From NCBI RefSeq assembly GCF_022179345.1, contig NZ_BPQR01000022.1, forward strand, positions 1 through 64,000: a stretch of 64,000 nt of DNA. The letters run 5' to 3'. The notes under the pieces were generated by a model. That model worked only from the letters and a program-made list of their open reading frames with translations, made no database searches and had not been told where the DNA came from. The stretch comes from Methylobacterium jeotgali (lineage in GTDB: Bacteria > Pseudomonadota > Alphaproteobacteria > Rhizobiales > Beijerinckiaceae). A program made the position numbers and the translations under genes. Each line of letters starts with the position of its first letter. Position 1 is the first letter of the stretch. Shown here one piece after another: positions 44,496 to 54,347 of the stretch.

Positions 44496-44673
44496 GATGA
44501 TGGTCTCGGCACGCAGGCGGCACGGAATCCGCCTCGGGCGTGATGAGACATCGTTAAGGTTGCTCGACGGTTAAGACGCACAACCACCCGGACGCGCCCT
44601 TTCGGGACGTGAGGGTTTCTTAACCATGGCGGTCTAGAGCGGGGGACAACCCATAATCGCGGTGGATCGTGCG

Positions 44674-45246
44674 ATGAACCGGCGGCTCCTCTGTCTTGCC
44701 CTCGCCTCGAGCCTCGCCCTCGGCGGCTGCCTGCGCCCGGACTACCGGACGGCGGAGCTCGACGCGACGGGCACCGGCTCGATCGGCGCGCGCTACACCC
44801 TCGCGGCGGGCGACCGCCTGCGCGTGATCGTGTTCGGACAGGACAACCTCTCGAACATCTACGCCGTCGACGGCGCCGGCCGCATCGCCATGCCGCTCAT
44901 CGGCACGGTGGCGATCGGCGGCCAGAGCACGGGCGAGGCCGCGCGCATCATCGAGGGCAAGCTCGCCGCCGGCTACGTGCGCGAGCCCCACGTCACGGTC
45001 GAGGTCGACGCCTACCGGCCGTTCTACATCCTCGGCGAGGTCACGACCTCGGGCCAGTACCCCTATGTCAGCGGCATGACCGTCGAAACGGCGGTGGCGA
45101 TCGCGGCGGGCTTCGGCCCGCGGGCGGCCCGGGACTACGCCGTCCTGACCCGCCAGGGCCCGCAGGGCTTCGTCAACGGCATCGTGCCGATGACCTACCC
45201 GGTGCGGCCGGGCGACACGATCGTCGTCAAGGAGCGCTTCTTCTGA
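44674..45246 (+). CDS. polysaccharide export lipoprotein (short Wza-type)
   Basis: A 190-residue protein from the ATG at 44674; a GTG at 44662 is the alternative. The signal ends in the lipobox LALGGC. A Poly_export domain (about 38-120) has YTLAAGDRLRVIVFGQDNLS and GRIAMPLIGTVAIGG. One SLBB domain follows with YRPFYILGEVTTSGQYPYV. It lacks the extra SLBB repeats and the C-terminal membrane helix of full-length Wza, as in many alphaproteobacterial GumB/ExoF-type proteins. It is divergent from the Wzz-type gene and likely forms the outer-membrane exit for the same polysaccharide. Confidence 0.85.
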   Translation: MNRRLLCLALASSLALGGCLRPDYRTAELDATGTGSIGARYTLAAGDRLRVIVFGQDNLSNIYAVDGAGRIAMPLIGTVAIGGQSTGEAARIIEGKLAAGYVREPHVTVEVDAYRPFYILGEVTTSGQYPYVSGMTVETAVAIAAGFGPRAARDYAVLTRQGPQGFVNGIVPMTYPVRPGDTIVVKERFF

Positions 45247-45272
45247 AGCACCCCCCGATGGGGCGAGGCCGC

Positions 45273-46607
45273 TCAGGCGCGGCTGTTCTCGAGCTTGTTG
45301 TAGCCAAGCGCCGCCAGCGTGCAGATCGCGCCCGAGAGCAGGTAGACGCCGACCCAGGCGAGCCCGAACTCGCTCGAGACGCTGAGCGCCACCAGCGGCG
45401 CGAAGCCGGCCCCGATCAGCCAGGCGAGATCCGAGGTGAGCGCCGAGCCGGTATAGCGGTAGTGCGTGCCGAAGTTCGAGGCGACCGCCCCGGCGGTCTG
45501 GCCGTAGGAGAGGCCGAGCAAGCCGAACCCGACCACGACGTAGATGGTCTGGCCGGCGGCGCTGTCCCCGAACAGGAGCGGCGCCAGGGTGCTGCCCAGC
45601 GCGAACAGCGCCACGAGGCCCGCGGATATCGCAAGCATCGTGCGCCGGCCGATCTGGTCGGCGATCAGCCCCGAGGAGACCATGGCGCCCGCCGCGATGA
45701 TGGCGCCGGCGAATTGCACCATCAGGAACTCGCCCGCCGAGCGCTGCGTGAACAGGGTGATCCACGAGATCGGGAAGATCGTGACGAGGTGGAACAGGGC
45801 GTAGCTGCCGAGCGGCACGAAGGCGCCGATGAGGATGTCGCGGGTGTGGGTGCGCAGCACCGAGAACACCGGCACCGGCTGCAGCTCGCGGGTCTTGAGG
45901 AGGTTGGCGAACTCGTCGGTGGCCACGAGCCGCAGCCGCGCGAACAGCGCCACGACGTTGATCGCGAAGGCCACGTAGAACGGGTAGCGCCAGCCGAAAT
46001 CGTAGAAGTCCTCCTGCGTCAGGTTGACGAGGAAGAACGAGAACAGCGCGCTCGCCAGCATGAAGCCGATCGGCGCGCCGAGCTGCGGGATCATCGCGTA
46101 CCAGCCGCGCCGGTTCTCGGGGGCGTTCATGGAGAGCAGCGAGGCGAGCCCGTCCCAGGCGCCGCCGAGCGCGAGCCCCTGCGAGAACCGGAAGGCGGCG
46201 AGCAGCCAGATCGAGACCGCGCCGAGCGTGGCGTAGCCGGGCAGGAAGCTCACGGCCGCCGTCGAGCCCCCGAGCAGGAACAGGGCGATCGTCAGCTTGA
46301 CGCCGCGGCCGTGGCGCCGGTCGATCTCCATGAAGATCGCCGAGCCGATCGGGCGGGCGACGAAGGCCAGGGAGAACAGGGCGAAGGCGTAGAGCGTACC
46401 GGTGAGCGGCTCGACGAAGGGGAAGAACACCTTCGGGAACACCAGCACCGAGGCGATGCCGAACACGAAGAAGTCGAAGAACTCCGAGGTCCGGCCGATG
46501 ATCACGCCCATGGCGATCTCGCTCGGATCGACCTTGTGATCGCGCGAGACGGCGCGCGCGTCGCGCTCCAGGTCGGTCGAGTGGGGCAGGGCGTGGTCTG
46601 TGCTCAT
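45273..46607 (-). CDS. MFS transporter of the metabolite:H+ symporter (MHS) family
   Basis: A 444-residue, 12-helix carrier from the ATG at 46607. The opening GVIIGRTSEFFDFFVFGIAS and PFVEPLTGTLYAFALFSLAF belong to the MHS family (ShiA, ProP, KgtP relatives). The loop 2-3 motif is IGSAIFMEIDRRHGRGVKLT. An organic acid or osmolyte is the expected substrate, taken up with protons. It is divergent from cyoA across 330 bp and convergent with the Wza-type gene. A longer reading to 48512 is a shadow of the cyo genes. Confidence 0.85.
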   Translation of the reverse strand: MSTDHALPHSTDLERDARAVSRDHKVDPSEIAMGVIIGRTSEFFDFFVFGIASVLVFPKVFFPFVEPLTGTLYAFALFSLAFVARPIGSAIFMEIDRRHGRGVKLTIALFLLGGSTAAVSFLPGYATLGAVSIWLLAAFRFSQGLALGGAWDGLASLLSMNAPENRRGWYAMIPQLGAPIGFMLASALFSFFLVNLTQEDFYDFGWRYPFYVAFAINVVALFARLRLVATDEFANLLKTRELQPVPVFSVLRTHTRDILIGAFVPLGSYALFHLVTIFPISWITLFTQRSAGEFLMVQFAGAIIAAGAMVSSGLIADQIGRRTMLAISAGLVALFALGSTLAPLLFGDSAAGQTIYVVVGFGLLGLSYGQTAGAVASNFGTHYRYTGSALTSDLAWLIGAGFAPLVALSVSSEFGLAWVGVYLLSGAICTLAALGYNKLENSRA

Positions 46608-46937
46608 CGCGGGGCTCGCTCGGCGAAGGTTCGCGCTGCGGATCGGGGGCGGCGGCACCGGGGCGGGCCACGAGCCACCGAGACCCGTTCGCGGCGCTTG
46701 TTGCACTGCGGCAAAAGGCAGCACGGCGTCGAACCCGGCGCGAGGCGGGTCCGGCACCGGCTCAAAATGCCTTATCGTCCTGCGTCTTGCCAGTGCTTTC
46801 GGGCCCTGTGAAACGAGGCTATGCTCCCGGCGCGCGGCTGGCTTAAGAAACCGGCACTTGCCACCGCGCCGTCCGGGACGCACGGAGCGCCTGCCTTCGC
46901 GCTTCCGGGCAGCCCGCCCGGCGCTGCATGCAGATCG
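46608..46937. other. divergent promoter region between the MHS gene and cyoA
   Basis: 330 bp without a supported gene. It must carry promoters for both directions. A stretch with several A/T-rich patches (46719-46730 and 46766-46830) is the most likely place, but I found no -35/-10 pair with standard spacing. No palindrome longer than 8 bp was noticed. Confidence 0.4.
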
Positions 46938-48107
46938 ATGATGAGCCTCAAGTCGTTGCGCCTGCTGGCGCTGCTGCCTCTCCTCGGCCTCCTCGGGGGC
47001 TGCAACATGGTGCTGCTGCAGCCCTCCGGCGACGTCGCCCTCCAGCAGCGCAACCTCATCATCGCCTCGACGGGGCTGATGCTGCTCATCATCGTGCCGG
47101 TGATCGCGCTGACGCTGTTCTTCGCCTGGCGCTACCGCCGCTCGAACGAGTCGGCCGTCTACGATCCCGACTGGCACCACTCGACGCAGCTCGAGGTGGT
47201 GATCTGGGCGGCGCCCCTCGTCATCATCATCGCGCTCGGCGCGCTCACCTGGATCAGCACCCACACGCTGGACCCCTACCGGCCGATCGCGCGCCTCGAC
47301 GCGTCGCGGCCGATCCCGGCCGGCACCAAGCGGCTCCAGGTCGAGGTGGTGGCGCTCGACTGGAAGTGGCTGTTCTTCTACCCCGAGCAAGGCATCGCCA
47401 CGGTCAACGAGCTCGCCGCGCCCGTCGACGTGCCGATCGACTTCAAGATCACCTCCGCGACGATGATGAACTCGTTCTTCATCCCGGCGCTGGCGGGCCA
47501 AGTCTACGCGATGGCGGGCATGCAGACCCGCCTGCACGCGGTGATCAACAAGCCGGGCACCTACGAGGGCTTCTCGGCGAACTACAGCGGCTCCGGCTTC
47601 GCGCGGATGAACTTCAAGTTCCTCGGCCTCTCGCCGGACGAATTCGGCAAGTGGGTCGCGGACGCCAAGGCCAAGGGCTCGACCCTCTCGCGGGAGGAGT
47701 ACCTGAAGCTCGAGCGGCCGAGCGAGGCGGAGCCGGCGCGCCTCTACGCCGGCTACGAGCCGGGGCTGTTCCAGGCGATCCTCAACATGTGCGCCATCCC
47801 CGGCAAGATGTGCATGAACGAGATGATGGCCATCGACGCCAAGGGCGGCGCCGGCAAGGAAAGCCACGCCAACCGCGAGCGGCTGGAGTACGACAACCGC
47901 CACGAGCTTCAGGGCTCCGAGGCGCCCTCGGCCACGACGCCGGCCTCCGGACGGCCGGCCCGCAGCGGCGAGGAAAGGCCCGAGGGATCGAGCCCGAAAG
48001 GCTCCTCGGGCGGGCACGACCACGGCCCGGCCGCCGGAGGCCGGGAGAACGAGGGCGCGCCGCCCGCCGGTCAGGGCGGACCCGCTCCCACCCAACTGAA
48101 CCAGTGA
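46938..48107 (+). CDS. cyoA: cytochrome bo3/ba3-type quinol oxidase subunit II
   Basis: A 389-residue lipoprotein from the ATG pair at 46938/46941. The lipobox is LLGGC (Cys at 22). Two membrane helices (about 42-66 and 88-110) lead to the periplasmic cupredoxin domain with WKWLFFYPEQGIATVNELAA and TSATMMNSFFIPALAGQ. The CuA-binding Cys and His residues are absent, which marks a quinol rather than cytochrome-c oxidase. A ~70-residue disordered C-terminal tail rich in Gly, Ser, Pro and His (SSGGHDHGPAAGG) extends beyond the usual length. First gene of cyoABCD. Confidence 0.92.
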   Translation: MMSLKSLRLLALLPLLGLLGGCNMVLLQPSGDVALQQRNLIIASTGLMLLIIVPVIALTLFFAWRYRRSNESAVYDPDWHHSTQLEVVIWAAPLVIIIALGALTWISTHTLDPYRPIARLDASRPIPAGTKRLQVEVVALDWKWLFFYPEQGIATVNELAAPVDVPIDFKITSATMMNSFFIPALAGQVYAMAGMQTRLHAVINKPGTYEGFSANYSGSGFARMNFKFLGLSPDEFGKWVADAKAKGSTLSREEYLKLERPSEAEPARLYAGYEPGLFQAILNMCAIPGKMCMNEMMAIDAKGGAGKESHANRERLEYDNRHELQGSEAPSATTPASGRPARSGEERPEGSSPKGSSGGHDHGPAAGGRENEGAPPAGQGGPAPTQLNQ

Positions 48108-48164
48108 GCTGATCCGGAGCGCGCCGTCCGAGAGCCGCGGCGCCCCTGTCACGGGACCGACCCC

Positions 48165-50168
48165 ATGTTCGCCGACACGGACCTTCAGAAGCTGATCTTC
48201 GGGCGCCTCACGCTTGAGGCGATCCCCTATCACGAGCCGATCCTGCTCGTGACCTTCGCCGCCGTTGCCCTGGGCGGGATCGCGGTGCTCGGGGCGATTA
48301 CCTACTTCCGGTTCTGGGGGCCGCTGTGGCGCGACTGGCTGACCAGCGTCGACCACAAGAAGATCGGCATCATGTACGTGATCCTGGCGCTGGTGATGCT
48401 CCTGCGGGGCTTCGCCGACGCGATCATGATGCGCGCCCAGCAGGCGATCGCCTTCGGAGGCAGTGAGGGCTACCTGCCCTCCCACCACTATGACCAGATC
48501 TTCACCGCCCACGGCGTGATCATGATCTTCTTCATGGCGATGCCGTTCGTGACGGGCCTGATGAACTACGTCGTGCCGCTCCAGATCGGCGCCCGCGACG
48601 TGGCCTTCCCGTTCCTCAACAACTTCTCGTTCTGGATGACGGTGAGCGGCGCCGTCACCGTGATGCTCTCGCTGTTCGTGGGCGAGTTCGCCCGCACGGG
48701 CTGGCTCGCCTACCCGCCGCTCTCCGGGCCCGCCGGCTCCCCCGGCGTCGGCGTCGACTACTACATCTGGGCACTGCAGATCGCGGGCATCGGCACGCTG
48801 CTCTCAGGCATCAACCTCATCGCGACCATCGTGAAGATGCGCGCGCCCGGCATGACCATGATGAAGATGCCCGTCTTCACCTGGACGGCGCTGTGCACGA
48901 ACATCCTCATCGTCGCCGCCTTCCCCGTCCTCACGGCCGTTCTCGCGCTGCTGTCGCTCGACCGCTACGTCGGCACGCACTTCTTCTCGAACGACCTCGG
49001 CGGCAACCCGATGATGTACGTGAACCTCATCTGGATTTGGGGTCATCCGGAGGTCTACATCCTCATCCTGCCGGCCTTCGGCATCTTCTCGGAGGTGGTC
49101 TCGACGTACTCGGGCAAGCGGCTCTTCGGCTACGCCTCAATGGTCTACGCGACCGTCGTCATCACGATCCTCTCCTACCTCGTCTGGCTGCACCACTTCT
49201 TCACGATGGGGTCGGGGGCCAGCGTGAACTCGTTCTTCGGCATCACGACGATGATCATCTCGATCCCGACGGGGGCGAAGATCTTCAACTGGCTGTTCAC
49301 GATGTTCCGCGGGCGCATCACCTTCGAGGTGCCGATGCTGTGGACGATCGGCTTCATGGTCACCTTCGTCGTCGGCGGCATGACCGGCGTGCTGCTCGCC
49401 GTGCCCCCGGCCGACTTCGTGCTTCACAACTCGCTGTTCCTGATCGCCCACTTCCACAACGTCATCATCGGCGGCGTGGTCTTCGGGCTGATGGCCGGCG
49501 TCACCTACTGGTTCCCGAAGGCCTTCGGCTTCAGGCTCGACCCGTTCTGGGGCAAGATGAGCTTCTGGTTCTGGCTCACCGGCTACTGGTTCGCCTTCAC
49601 GCCGCTCTACGTGCTCGGCCTGATGGGCGTGACGCGCCGCCTCAACCGCTTCGACGACCCGTCCCTCCAGATCTGGTTCGTGATCGCGGCCTTCGGCGCC
49701 TTCCTGATCCTGCTTGGTATCCTGTCCTTCATCGTGCAACTCGCCGTCAGCATCCGGCGCCGGGAGGAGCTGCGCGACACCACGGGCGACCCGTGGAACG
49801 GGCGCACGCTCGAGTGGTCGACCTCCTCGCCGCCCGCCGAGTACAACTTCGCCTTCACGCCGCTGGTGCGCGACCACGACGCCTGGTCGGACATGAAGAA
49901 GCGCGGCTACAGCCGCCCGCTCACGGGTTTCAGGCCGATCCACATGCCGAGCAACACCGGCACCGGCGTGATCCTGGGCGCGCTCAGCGTGGTCTTCTCC
50001 TTCGGGATGATCTGGTACATCTGGTGGCTCGCGGGCCTGAGCTTCCTCGCCATGCTCGTCGTGACGATCGCCCATACCTTCAACTATCACCGCGACTTCA
50101 CCATCCCCGCGGAGACGGTGGTGCGGGCCGAGGACGAGCGCACCGCGCTCCTGGCGGGACGGGTCTGA
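48165..50168 (+). CDS. cyoB: quinol oxidase subunit I
   Basis: A 667-residue heme-copper oxidase core with about 15 helices. Metal ligands are visible as [20 protein letters not shown] (low-spin heme His), [15 protein letters not shown] (CuB His and the cross-linked Tyr), WLHHFFTMG (two CuB His) and [12 protein letters not shown] (heme His pair). The GHPEVY motif marks a type A oxidase with the D- and K-proton channels. It reduces oxygen to water with electrons from ubiquinol and pumps protons. It starts 57 bp after cyoA. Confidence 0.96.
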   Translation: MFADTDLQKLIFGRLTLEAIPYHEPILLVTFAAVALGGIAVLGAITYFRFWGPLWRDWLTSVDHKKIGIMYVILALVMLLRGFADAIMMRAQQAIAFGGSEGYLPSHHYDQIFTAHGVIMIFFMAMPFVTGLMNYVVPLQIGARDVAFPFLNNFSFWMTVSGAVTVMLSLFVGEFARTGWLAYPPLSGPAGSPGVGVDYYIWALQIAGIGTLLSGINLIATIVKMRAPGMTMMKMPVFTWTALCTNILIVAAFPVLTAVLALLSLDRYVGTHFFSNDLGGNPMMYVNLIWIWGHPEVYILILPAFGIFSEVVSTYSGKRLFGYASMVYATVVITILSYLVWLHHFFTMGSGASVNSFFGITTMIISIPTGAKIFNWLFTMFRGRITFEVPMLWTIGFMVTFVVGGMTGVLLAVPPADFVLHNSLFLIAHFHNVIIGGVVFGLMAGVTYWFPKAFGFRLDPFWGKMSFWFWLTGYWFAFTPLYVLGLMGVTRRLNRFDDPSLQIWFVIAAFGAFLILLGILSFIVQLAVSIRRREELRDTTGDPWNGRTLEWSTSSPPAEYNFAFTPLVRDHDAWSDMKKRGYSRPLTGFRPIHMPSNTGTGVILGALSVVFSFGMIWYIWWLAGLSFLAMLVVTIAHTFNYHRDFTIPAETVVRAEDERTALLAGRV

Positions 50169-50172
50169 GCCG

Positions 50173-50802
50173 ATGGCTGCCAACACCATGAGCCCGGCGG
50201 TCGGCGCGGCCGAGGACGCCTTCCACGCCGAGGAGCACGACCACACCGGCCAGAGCACCGCGCTCGGCTTCTGGCTCTACCTGATGAGCGACTGCCTCAT
50301 CTTCGCGGTCCTGTTCGCCACCTACGGCGTGCTCGGCCGCAGCTACGCGGCGGGCCCCTCTCCCAAGGACCTGTTCGACCTGCCGCTGGTGGCGCTCAAC
50401 ACCAGCATGCTGCTCCTCTCCTCCATCACCTACGGCTTCGCGATGCTGGCGATGGAGAAGGACCGCCAGAGCACGACCCTGCTCTGGCTGGCGGTGACGG
50501 GCCTGTTCGGCGTCGCCTTCGTCGGGCTGGAGCTCTACGAGTTCCACCACCTCATCCACGAGGGCGCCGGCCCGCAGCGCAGCGCCTTCCTGTCGGCCTT
50601 CTTCACCCTGGTCGGCACCCACGGCCTGCACGTGAGCCTCGGCATCCTCTGGCTCGTCGTGCTGATGGTGCAGGTGGTCCAGCGCGGGCTCGTCCCCGAC
50701 AACCGCCGCCGGCTGATGTGCCTGTCGATGTTCTGGCACTTCCTCGACGTGGTCTGGATCGGCGTCTTCACCTTCGTCTACCTGATGGGAGTGCTCCAAT
50801 GA
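50173..50802 (+). CDS. cyoC: quinol oxidase subunit III
   Basis: A 209-residue, five-helix COX3-family subunit with [20 protein letters not shown] and [14 protein letters not shown], the conserved Glu-Leu region [13 protein letters not shown], and the final [18 protein letters not shown]. It starts 4 bp after cyoB, and its end overlaps the cyoD start (ATGA). It stabilises subunit I and supports proton uptake. Confidence 0.95.
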   Translation: MAANTMSPAVGAAEDAFHAEEHDHTGQSTALGFWLYLMSDCLIFAVLFATYGVLGRSYAAGPSPKDLFDLPLVALNTSMLLLSSITYGFAMLAMEKDRQSTTLLWLAVTGLFGVAFVGLELYEFHHLIHEGAGPQRSAFLSAFFTLVGTHGLHVSLGILWLVVLMVQVVQRGLVPDNRRRLMCLSMFWHFLDVVWIGVFTFVYLMGVLQ

Positions 50803-51269
50803 GCGCCGAGGGCCACGCCGCCTCGCACGCCGGGCACCACGGCGCGCACGATCACGACTCCGGCGGCCAGTCCCACGGCAGCTTCCGCAGCTACATGACC
50901 GGCTTCGTGCTCTCGGTGATCCTCACCGCGATCCCGTTCTGGCTGGTGATGGGCAACGTGCTCGGCGACGCTCAGGTCACCGGCCTCGTCATCATGGCCT
51001 TCGCCGTCGTGCAGATCGTGGTCCACATGATCTACTTCCTGCACATGAACACGAAGTCCGAGAACGGATGGACGTTCCTGGCGCTGGTCTTCACCCTGAC
51101 GCTGGTGATCATCACGCTCGCCGGCTCGCTGTGGGTGATGCACCACCTCAACACCAACATGATGCCGCACATGGACCATGCGGCGCCCGCCGCGAGCGGC
51201 GCAGCGCCGGACAACGCGCGGGGCGTCCCGGCCATCGCGCCGCCGAGCGGCCATCACCACGCCCACTGA
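50799..51269 (+). CDS. cyoD: quinol oxidase subunit IV
   Basis: A 156-residue COX4-type prokaryotic subunit from the ATG at 50799. A His-rich head ([18 protein letters not shown]) precedes three helices ([20 protein letters not shown] onward, with [12 protein letters not shown] and the last near MHHLNTN). It carries an extra His-containing tail of about 35 residues (ending SGHHHAH). The His-rich ends are longer than in typical CyoD. Part of the cyoABCD transcript. Confidence 0.9.
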   Translation: MSAEGHAASHAGHHGAHDHDSGGQSHGSFRSYMTGFVLSVILTAIPFWLVMGNVLGDAQVTGLVIMAFAVVQIVVHMIYFLHMNTKSENGWTFLALVFTLTLVIITLAGSLWVMHHLNTNMMPHMDHAAPAASGAAPDNARGVPAIAPPSGHHHAH

Positions 51270-51300
51270 CACCAGCCTCGGCGCGGCGCCCCGCCGCGCC

Positions 51301-51996
51301 GTGCGCGTCCTCGCCACGCTCGTGGTGCTCGCCTGCGTCGCCGGGCTCGCCGGGCTCGGGGTCTGGCAGGTGGAGCGCCGGGCCTGGAAGCTCGACCTTA
51401 TCGAGCGCGTCGAGGCCCGCATCCACGCCGACCCGGCACCGCCGCCCGGCCCGGCGGAATGGCCCTCCGTGACGGCCGAGCGCGACGCCTACCGCCGCGT
51501 CGTCCTCACCGGCACCTATCTCGACGGGCGCGACACCCTGGTCCAGGCGGTGACGGAGCTCGGCGGCGGCTTCTGGGTGATGACCCCGCTGCGGACCGAC
51601 ATCGGCACCGTGCTCGTCAACCGCGGCTTCGCCGCCGCCGGCCGCACCCCTGCCCCGCCCGAACCCGGCGAGACCCGGGTCACCGGCCTGCTGCGGGTGA
51701 GCGAGCCCGGCGGCGCCTTCCTGCGCGCGAACGATCCGGCCGCCGGCCGCTGGTACTCTCGCGACGTCGCCGCCATCGGCGCGGCGCGGCGCCTCTCCGA
51801 CCTCGCCCCCTACTTCGTCGACGCCGATGCGCGGCCCGGCGCGCGGGCGGACGAGCCCGTCGGCGGGCTCACCGTGGTGCGCTTTCCCAACAGCCACCTC
51901 GTCTACGCGCTGACCTGGTTCGCCCTCGCCGGAATGCTCGCCGCCGTCTGGACCTGGGTCCTGCTGGGCTGGCGGCGCCCGGCGGGGCGCGCCTGA
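51301..51996 (+). CDS. SURF1-family oxidase assembly protein
   Basis: The reading frame has no ATG after the cyoD stop. I propose the GTG at 51301 (231 residues, MRVLATLVVLACVAGLAGLG); an ATG at 51178 would overlap cyoD by 92 bp. Two membrane helices, one at the N-terminus and one at the end (YALTWFALAGMLAAVWTWVL), enclose a periplasmic domain with GVWQVERRAWKLDLI, TGTYLDGRDTLVQAV and NRGFAAA. SURF1 helps insert heme A into heme-copper oxidases. Its presence behind cyoD suggests a ba3-type quinol oxidase, as with surf1q next to qox genes in Paracoccus. The start is the main uncertainty. Confidence 0.8.
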   Translation: MRVLATLVVLACVAGLAGLGVWQVERRAWKLDLIERVEARIHADPAPPPGPAEWPSVTAERDAYRRVVLTGTYLDGRDTLVQAVTELGGGFWVMTPLRTDIGTVLVNRGFAAAGRTPAPPEPGETRVTGLLRVSEPGGAFLRANDPAAGRWYSRDVAAIGAARRLSDLAPYFVDADARPGARADEPVGGLTVVRFPNSHLVYALTWFALAGMLAAVWTWVLLGWRRPAGRA

Positions 51997-52176
51997 GCTT
52001 CGATCGCCGGCTGTGGATATCGGTGAGGCGCGGATACCTGTGGCCGTCCCGGAGTTTCCCGATCCGCGACGTGGGCCGAACGCAGATTCGTTCAGCCTTC
52101 GTTGTGGAACGAAAGCTGAATTTAGAACGCACTCGGCATGGCAGGCCCGCGGAGGTCTCGCCTCGGAAACGCATCC

Positions 52177-53274
52177 GTGAAGATCGCACTCATCGGACAC
52201 CTCAAATACGCCCTCGGCGAGCCCTTCGCCGGCGGGCTCGAGATGCACACCCACCTCCTCACCCGAACGCTCCAGGCCAGGGGCCACGACGTGACGCTGT
52301 TCGCGGCGGAGGGCACCGATGCGCGGCTGCGGCCCGTCGAGGTCTGCCCGCCGACGGGCGACTTCTGCGGCGACCCCGTCAGGGACGCGGCCATCGAGCC
52401 CAACGAGCAGGCGGCCTACGAGCGGATTATGGACGCGGTCGAGCGCGGCGGCTTCGACGTCGTCCACAACAACAGCCTCCATGCCCTGCCCCTCGCCCGC
52501 AGCGGCCGGGTGCCTGCCCCGGTCATCACGGTGCTGCACACCCCGCCCTTCGACTCCCTGGTCGAGGGTGTGAACGCGGCCCGTCCCGACATGGTCTACG
52601 CCGCCGTCTCGCGGGCGCTCACGCGCCAGTGGCGGGGCATCATCGACGGCCCCCACATCGTCAGCAACGGCATCGATCTCTCCGCCTTCGCCGCCCGCAC
52701 GAGCGGAGAGCCGGAGATCGACGCCTTCTGGAGCGGGCGCATCGTCCCGGAGAAGGGACCGCACCTCGCCATCGATGCGGCGCGCCGCGCCGGGCTGCCG
52801 ATCGCCTTCGCGGGGCCGCGCCACAACGCCGCCTACTGGGAGCGGGAGATCGCCCCCCGCCTCGGCCCCGGCGTCACCTATCTCGGGCACCTCGCCCAGC
52901 CGGAGCTTGCCCGGCGCCTGCGCTCGGCCCGCGCCGCCCTGGTGACGCCGCGCTGGGAGGAGCCGTTCGGGCTCGTCGTCGCCGAGGCGCTCGCCTGCGG
53001 CACGCCGGTGGCGGGCTTCCGCCGGGGCGCGCTGCCGGACATCCTCAACGACGCCTGCGGACGCCTTGCGGCGGCCGATGACGTGGACGACCTCGCCCGC
53101 GCTCTGACCGAGGCCGTCGGCCTCGACCGCCGCGCCTGCCGCCATCGAGCGCAGACCCTGTTCGACGCCGAGGCCATGACCGACCGCTACGAGGCGCTCT
53201 ACACGGAGATGCTCTCCGCCCCCGTGCCGGTGCCGCCGCGCCTCGGCCGCGTCGCCGGTCTCGCCGGGAGCTAG
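52177..53274 (+). CDS. glycosyltransferase family 4
   Basis: I choose the GTG at 52177, where the family sequence begins (VKIALIGHLKYALGEPFAGG); an ATG at 52138 adds 13 unrelated residues. The 365-residue GT-B enzyme has an N-terminal Rossmann fold with GGLEMHTHLLTRTLQARGHD and DVVHNNSLHALPLA. The C-terminal nucleotide-sugar domain has FWSGRIVPEKGPHLAIDAA, the GHLAQPELA segment and EEPFGLVVAEALACGTPVAG with the paired Glu of retaining GT4 enzymes. Donor and acceptor are unknown. First gene of a three-gene block converging on a GT2/PIG-L pair. Confidence 0.85.
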   Translation: MKIALIGHLKYALGEPFAGGLEMHTHLLTRTLQARGHDVTLFAAEGTDARLRPVEVCPPTGDFCGDPVRDAAIEPNEQAAYERIMDAVERGGFDVVHNNSLHALPLARSGRVPAPVITVLHTPPFDSLVEGVNAARPDMVYAAVSRALTRQWRGIIDGPHIVSNGIDLSAFAARTSGEPEIDAFWSGRIVPEKGPHLAIDAARRAGLPIAFAGPRHNAAYWEREIAPRLGPGVTYLGHLAQPELARRLRSARAALVTPRWEEPFGLVVAEALACGTPVAGFRRGALPDILNDACGRLAAADDVDDLARALTEAVGLDRRACRHRAQTLFDAEAMTDRYEALYTEMLSAPVPVPPRLGRVAGLAGS

Positions 53275-53276
53275 CG

Positions 53277-54347
53277 ATGCCTGGGCCCCTGCCGGCCGTC
53301 GTCTGCGTGCCGGCCCGCGACGAGGCCGAGCGCCTGCCGCGCCTGCTGCGCTCGCTCGCCCTCCAAGACGGCTTCGACGCCGGGGCGCCGCTGCCGGTCG
53401 TGGTGCTCGCCAACAATTGCCGCGACGGCACCGCCGACGCGGTGCGCGCGCTCGCCCTGCCCGCCCTCGACATCCGCCTCGTCGAGGCCGAATACGGCCC
53501 GAGCGAGGCCCATGTCGGCACCGCCCGCCGGGCCGCTCTCGATGCCGGCGCGGGGCTCGCCGAGGCGTTCGGCGGCGACGGAATCCTGCTCACCACCGAT
53601 GCCGACGCGCGGGTGCCACCGGGCTGGGTCGCCGCCAACCGCGCCGCCCTCGAACACGCCGAGATCGTCGGCGGCCGGCTGATGATCGATCCGGACGCCG
53701 GGCGGCCGGCGGCGCAGGACCGCCTCGACGCCGCGATCGAGCGCTACTGGTCGTGCGTGCGCGGGCTCGAGGAGCTGTACGATCCGCAAGCCCACGACCC
53801 GGCGCCCCGCCACGGCAGCCATACCGGCGCGAGCCTGAGCCTGCGCGCCTCGACCTACCGGGCGGTGGGCGGCCTGCCGCCGCTGCCGGGCGGCGAGGAC
53901 AACGCCCTCGTCGCGCGGGTCGTCGAGGCCGGCGGCCGGCTGCGCCACTGTCCCGCCGTCCAGGTGCTGGCCTCCGACCGGGCGCTCGGCCGCGCCGAAG
54001 GCGGGATGGCTCGCGAGATGGCCCGGCGGTCCGCGGTCGTCGCCGGTGCCGAGACCTACGCCCTGCCCGAGCCCGCCCACTGGCTCGCCCTCGTCCGCCG
54101 CCGCGCCGGTCTGCGCCGGCTCTGGCGGGAGGGCGGTGAGGGCCTGACACGCGGGCTCGCGGCGCTGGGCCTCGGCCCCGAGGAGATCGCCGCGCTGCGG
54201 CTCGAGACCTGCCCCAACGACATCGCCTTCGTCGAGCGGGCGAACCGGCTCGTCGAGGCCCGTTCCGCCCCGCCGGCCTTCGTGCCCCTGGAGGAGGCGC
54301 TGGCCGGCCTCGACGCGATGCTGGCCGCGCCGGAGCGGGCCGCGTGA
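53277..54347 (+). CDS. glycosyltransferase family 2
   Basis: A 356-residue protein starting 2 bp after the GT4 stop. The GT-A fold shows VVCVPARDEAERLPRLLRSL, VVLANNCRDGTADAVR, and the metal-binding TTDADARVPPGWVAANRA (DxD as DAD). Acceptor-side residues include RHGSHTGASLSLRAS and GGEDNALVARV. An extra C-terminal helical part of ~100 residues follows. It adds a sugar from a nucleotide donor by inversion; the acceptor is unknown. Its stop overlaps the next GTG (GTGA). Confidence 0.82.
   Translation: MPGPLPAVVCVPARDEAERLPRLLRSLALQDGFDAGAPLPVVVLANNCRDGTADAVRALALPALDIRLVEAEYGPSEAHVGTARRAALDAGAGLAEAFGGDGILLTTDADARVPPGWVAANRAALEHAEIVGGRLMIDPDAGRPAAQDRLDAAIERYWSCVRGLEELYDPQAHDPAPRHGSHTGASLSLRASTYRAVGGLPPLPGGEDNALVARVVEAGGRLRHCPAVQVLASDRALGRAEGGMAREMARRSAVVAGAETYALPEPAHWLALVRRRAGLRRLWREGGEGLTRGLAALGLGPEEIAALRLETCPNDIAFVERANRLVEARSAPPAFVPLEEALAGLDAMLAAPERAA

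Noticed and set aside
45273-48512. A minus-strand frame of 1079 codons through cyoA and the MHS gene
   Set aside because: The real protein is the C-terminal 444 residues from the ATG at 46607; the rest is the complement of cyoA and cyoB with biased composition.
51178-51996. Longer SURF1 reading from the ATG at 51178
   Set aside because: It would overlap cyoD by 92 bp and add an Arg/Pro-rich segment unlike SURF1 N-termini. The GTG at 51301 fits the family length.
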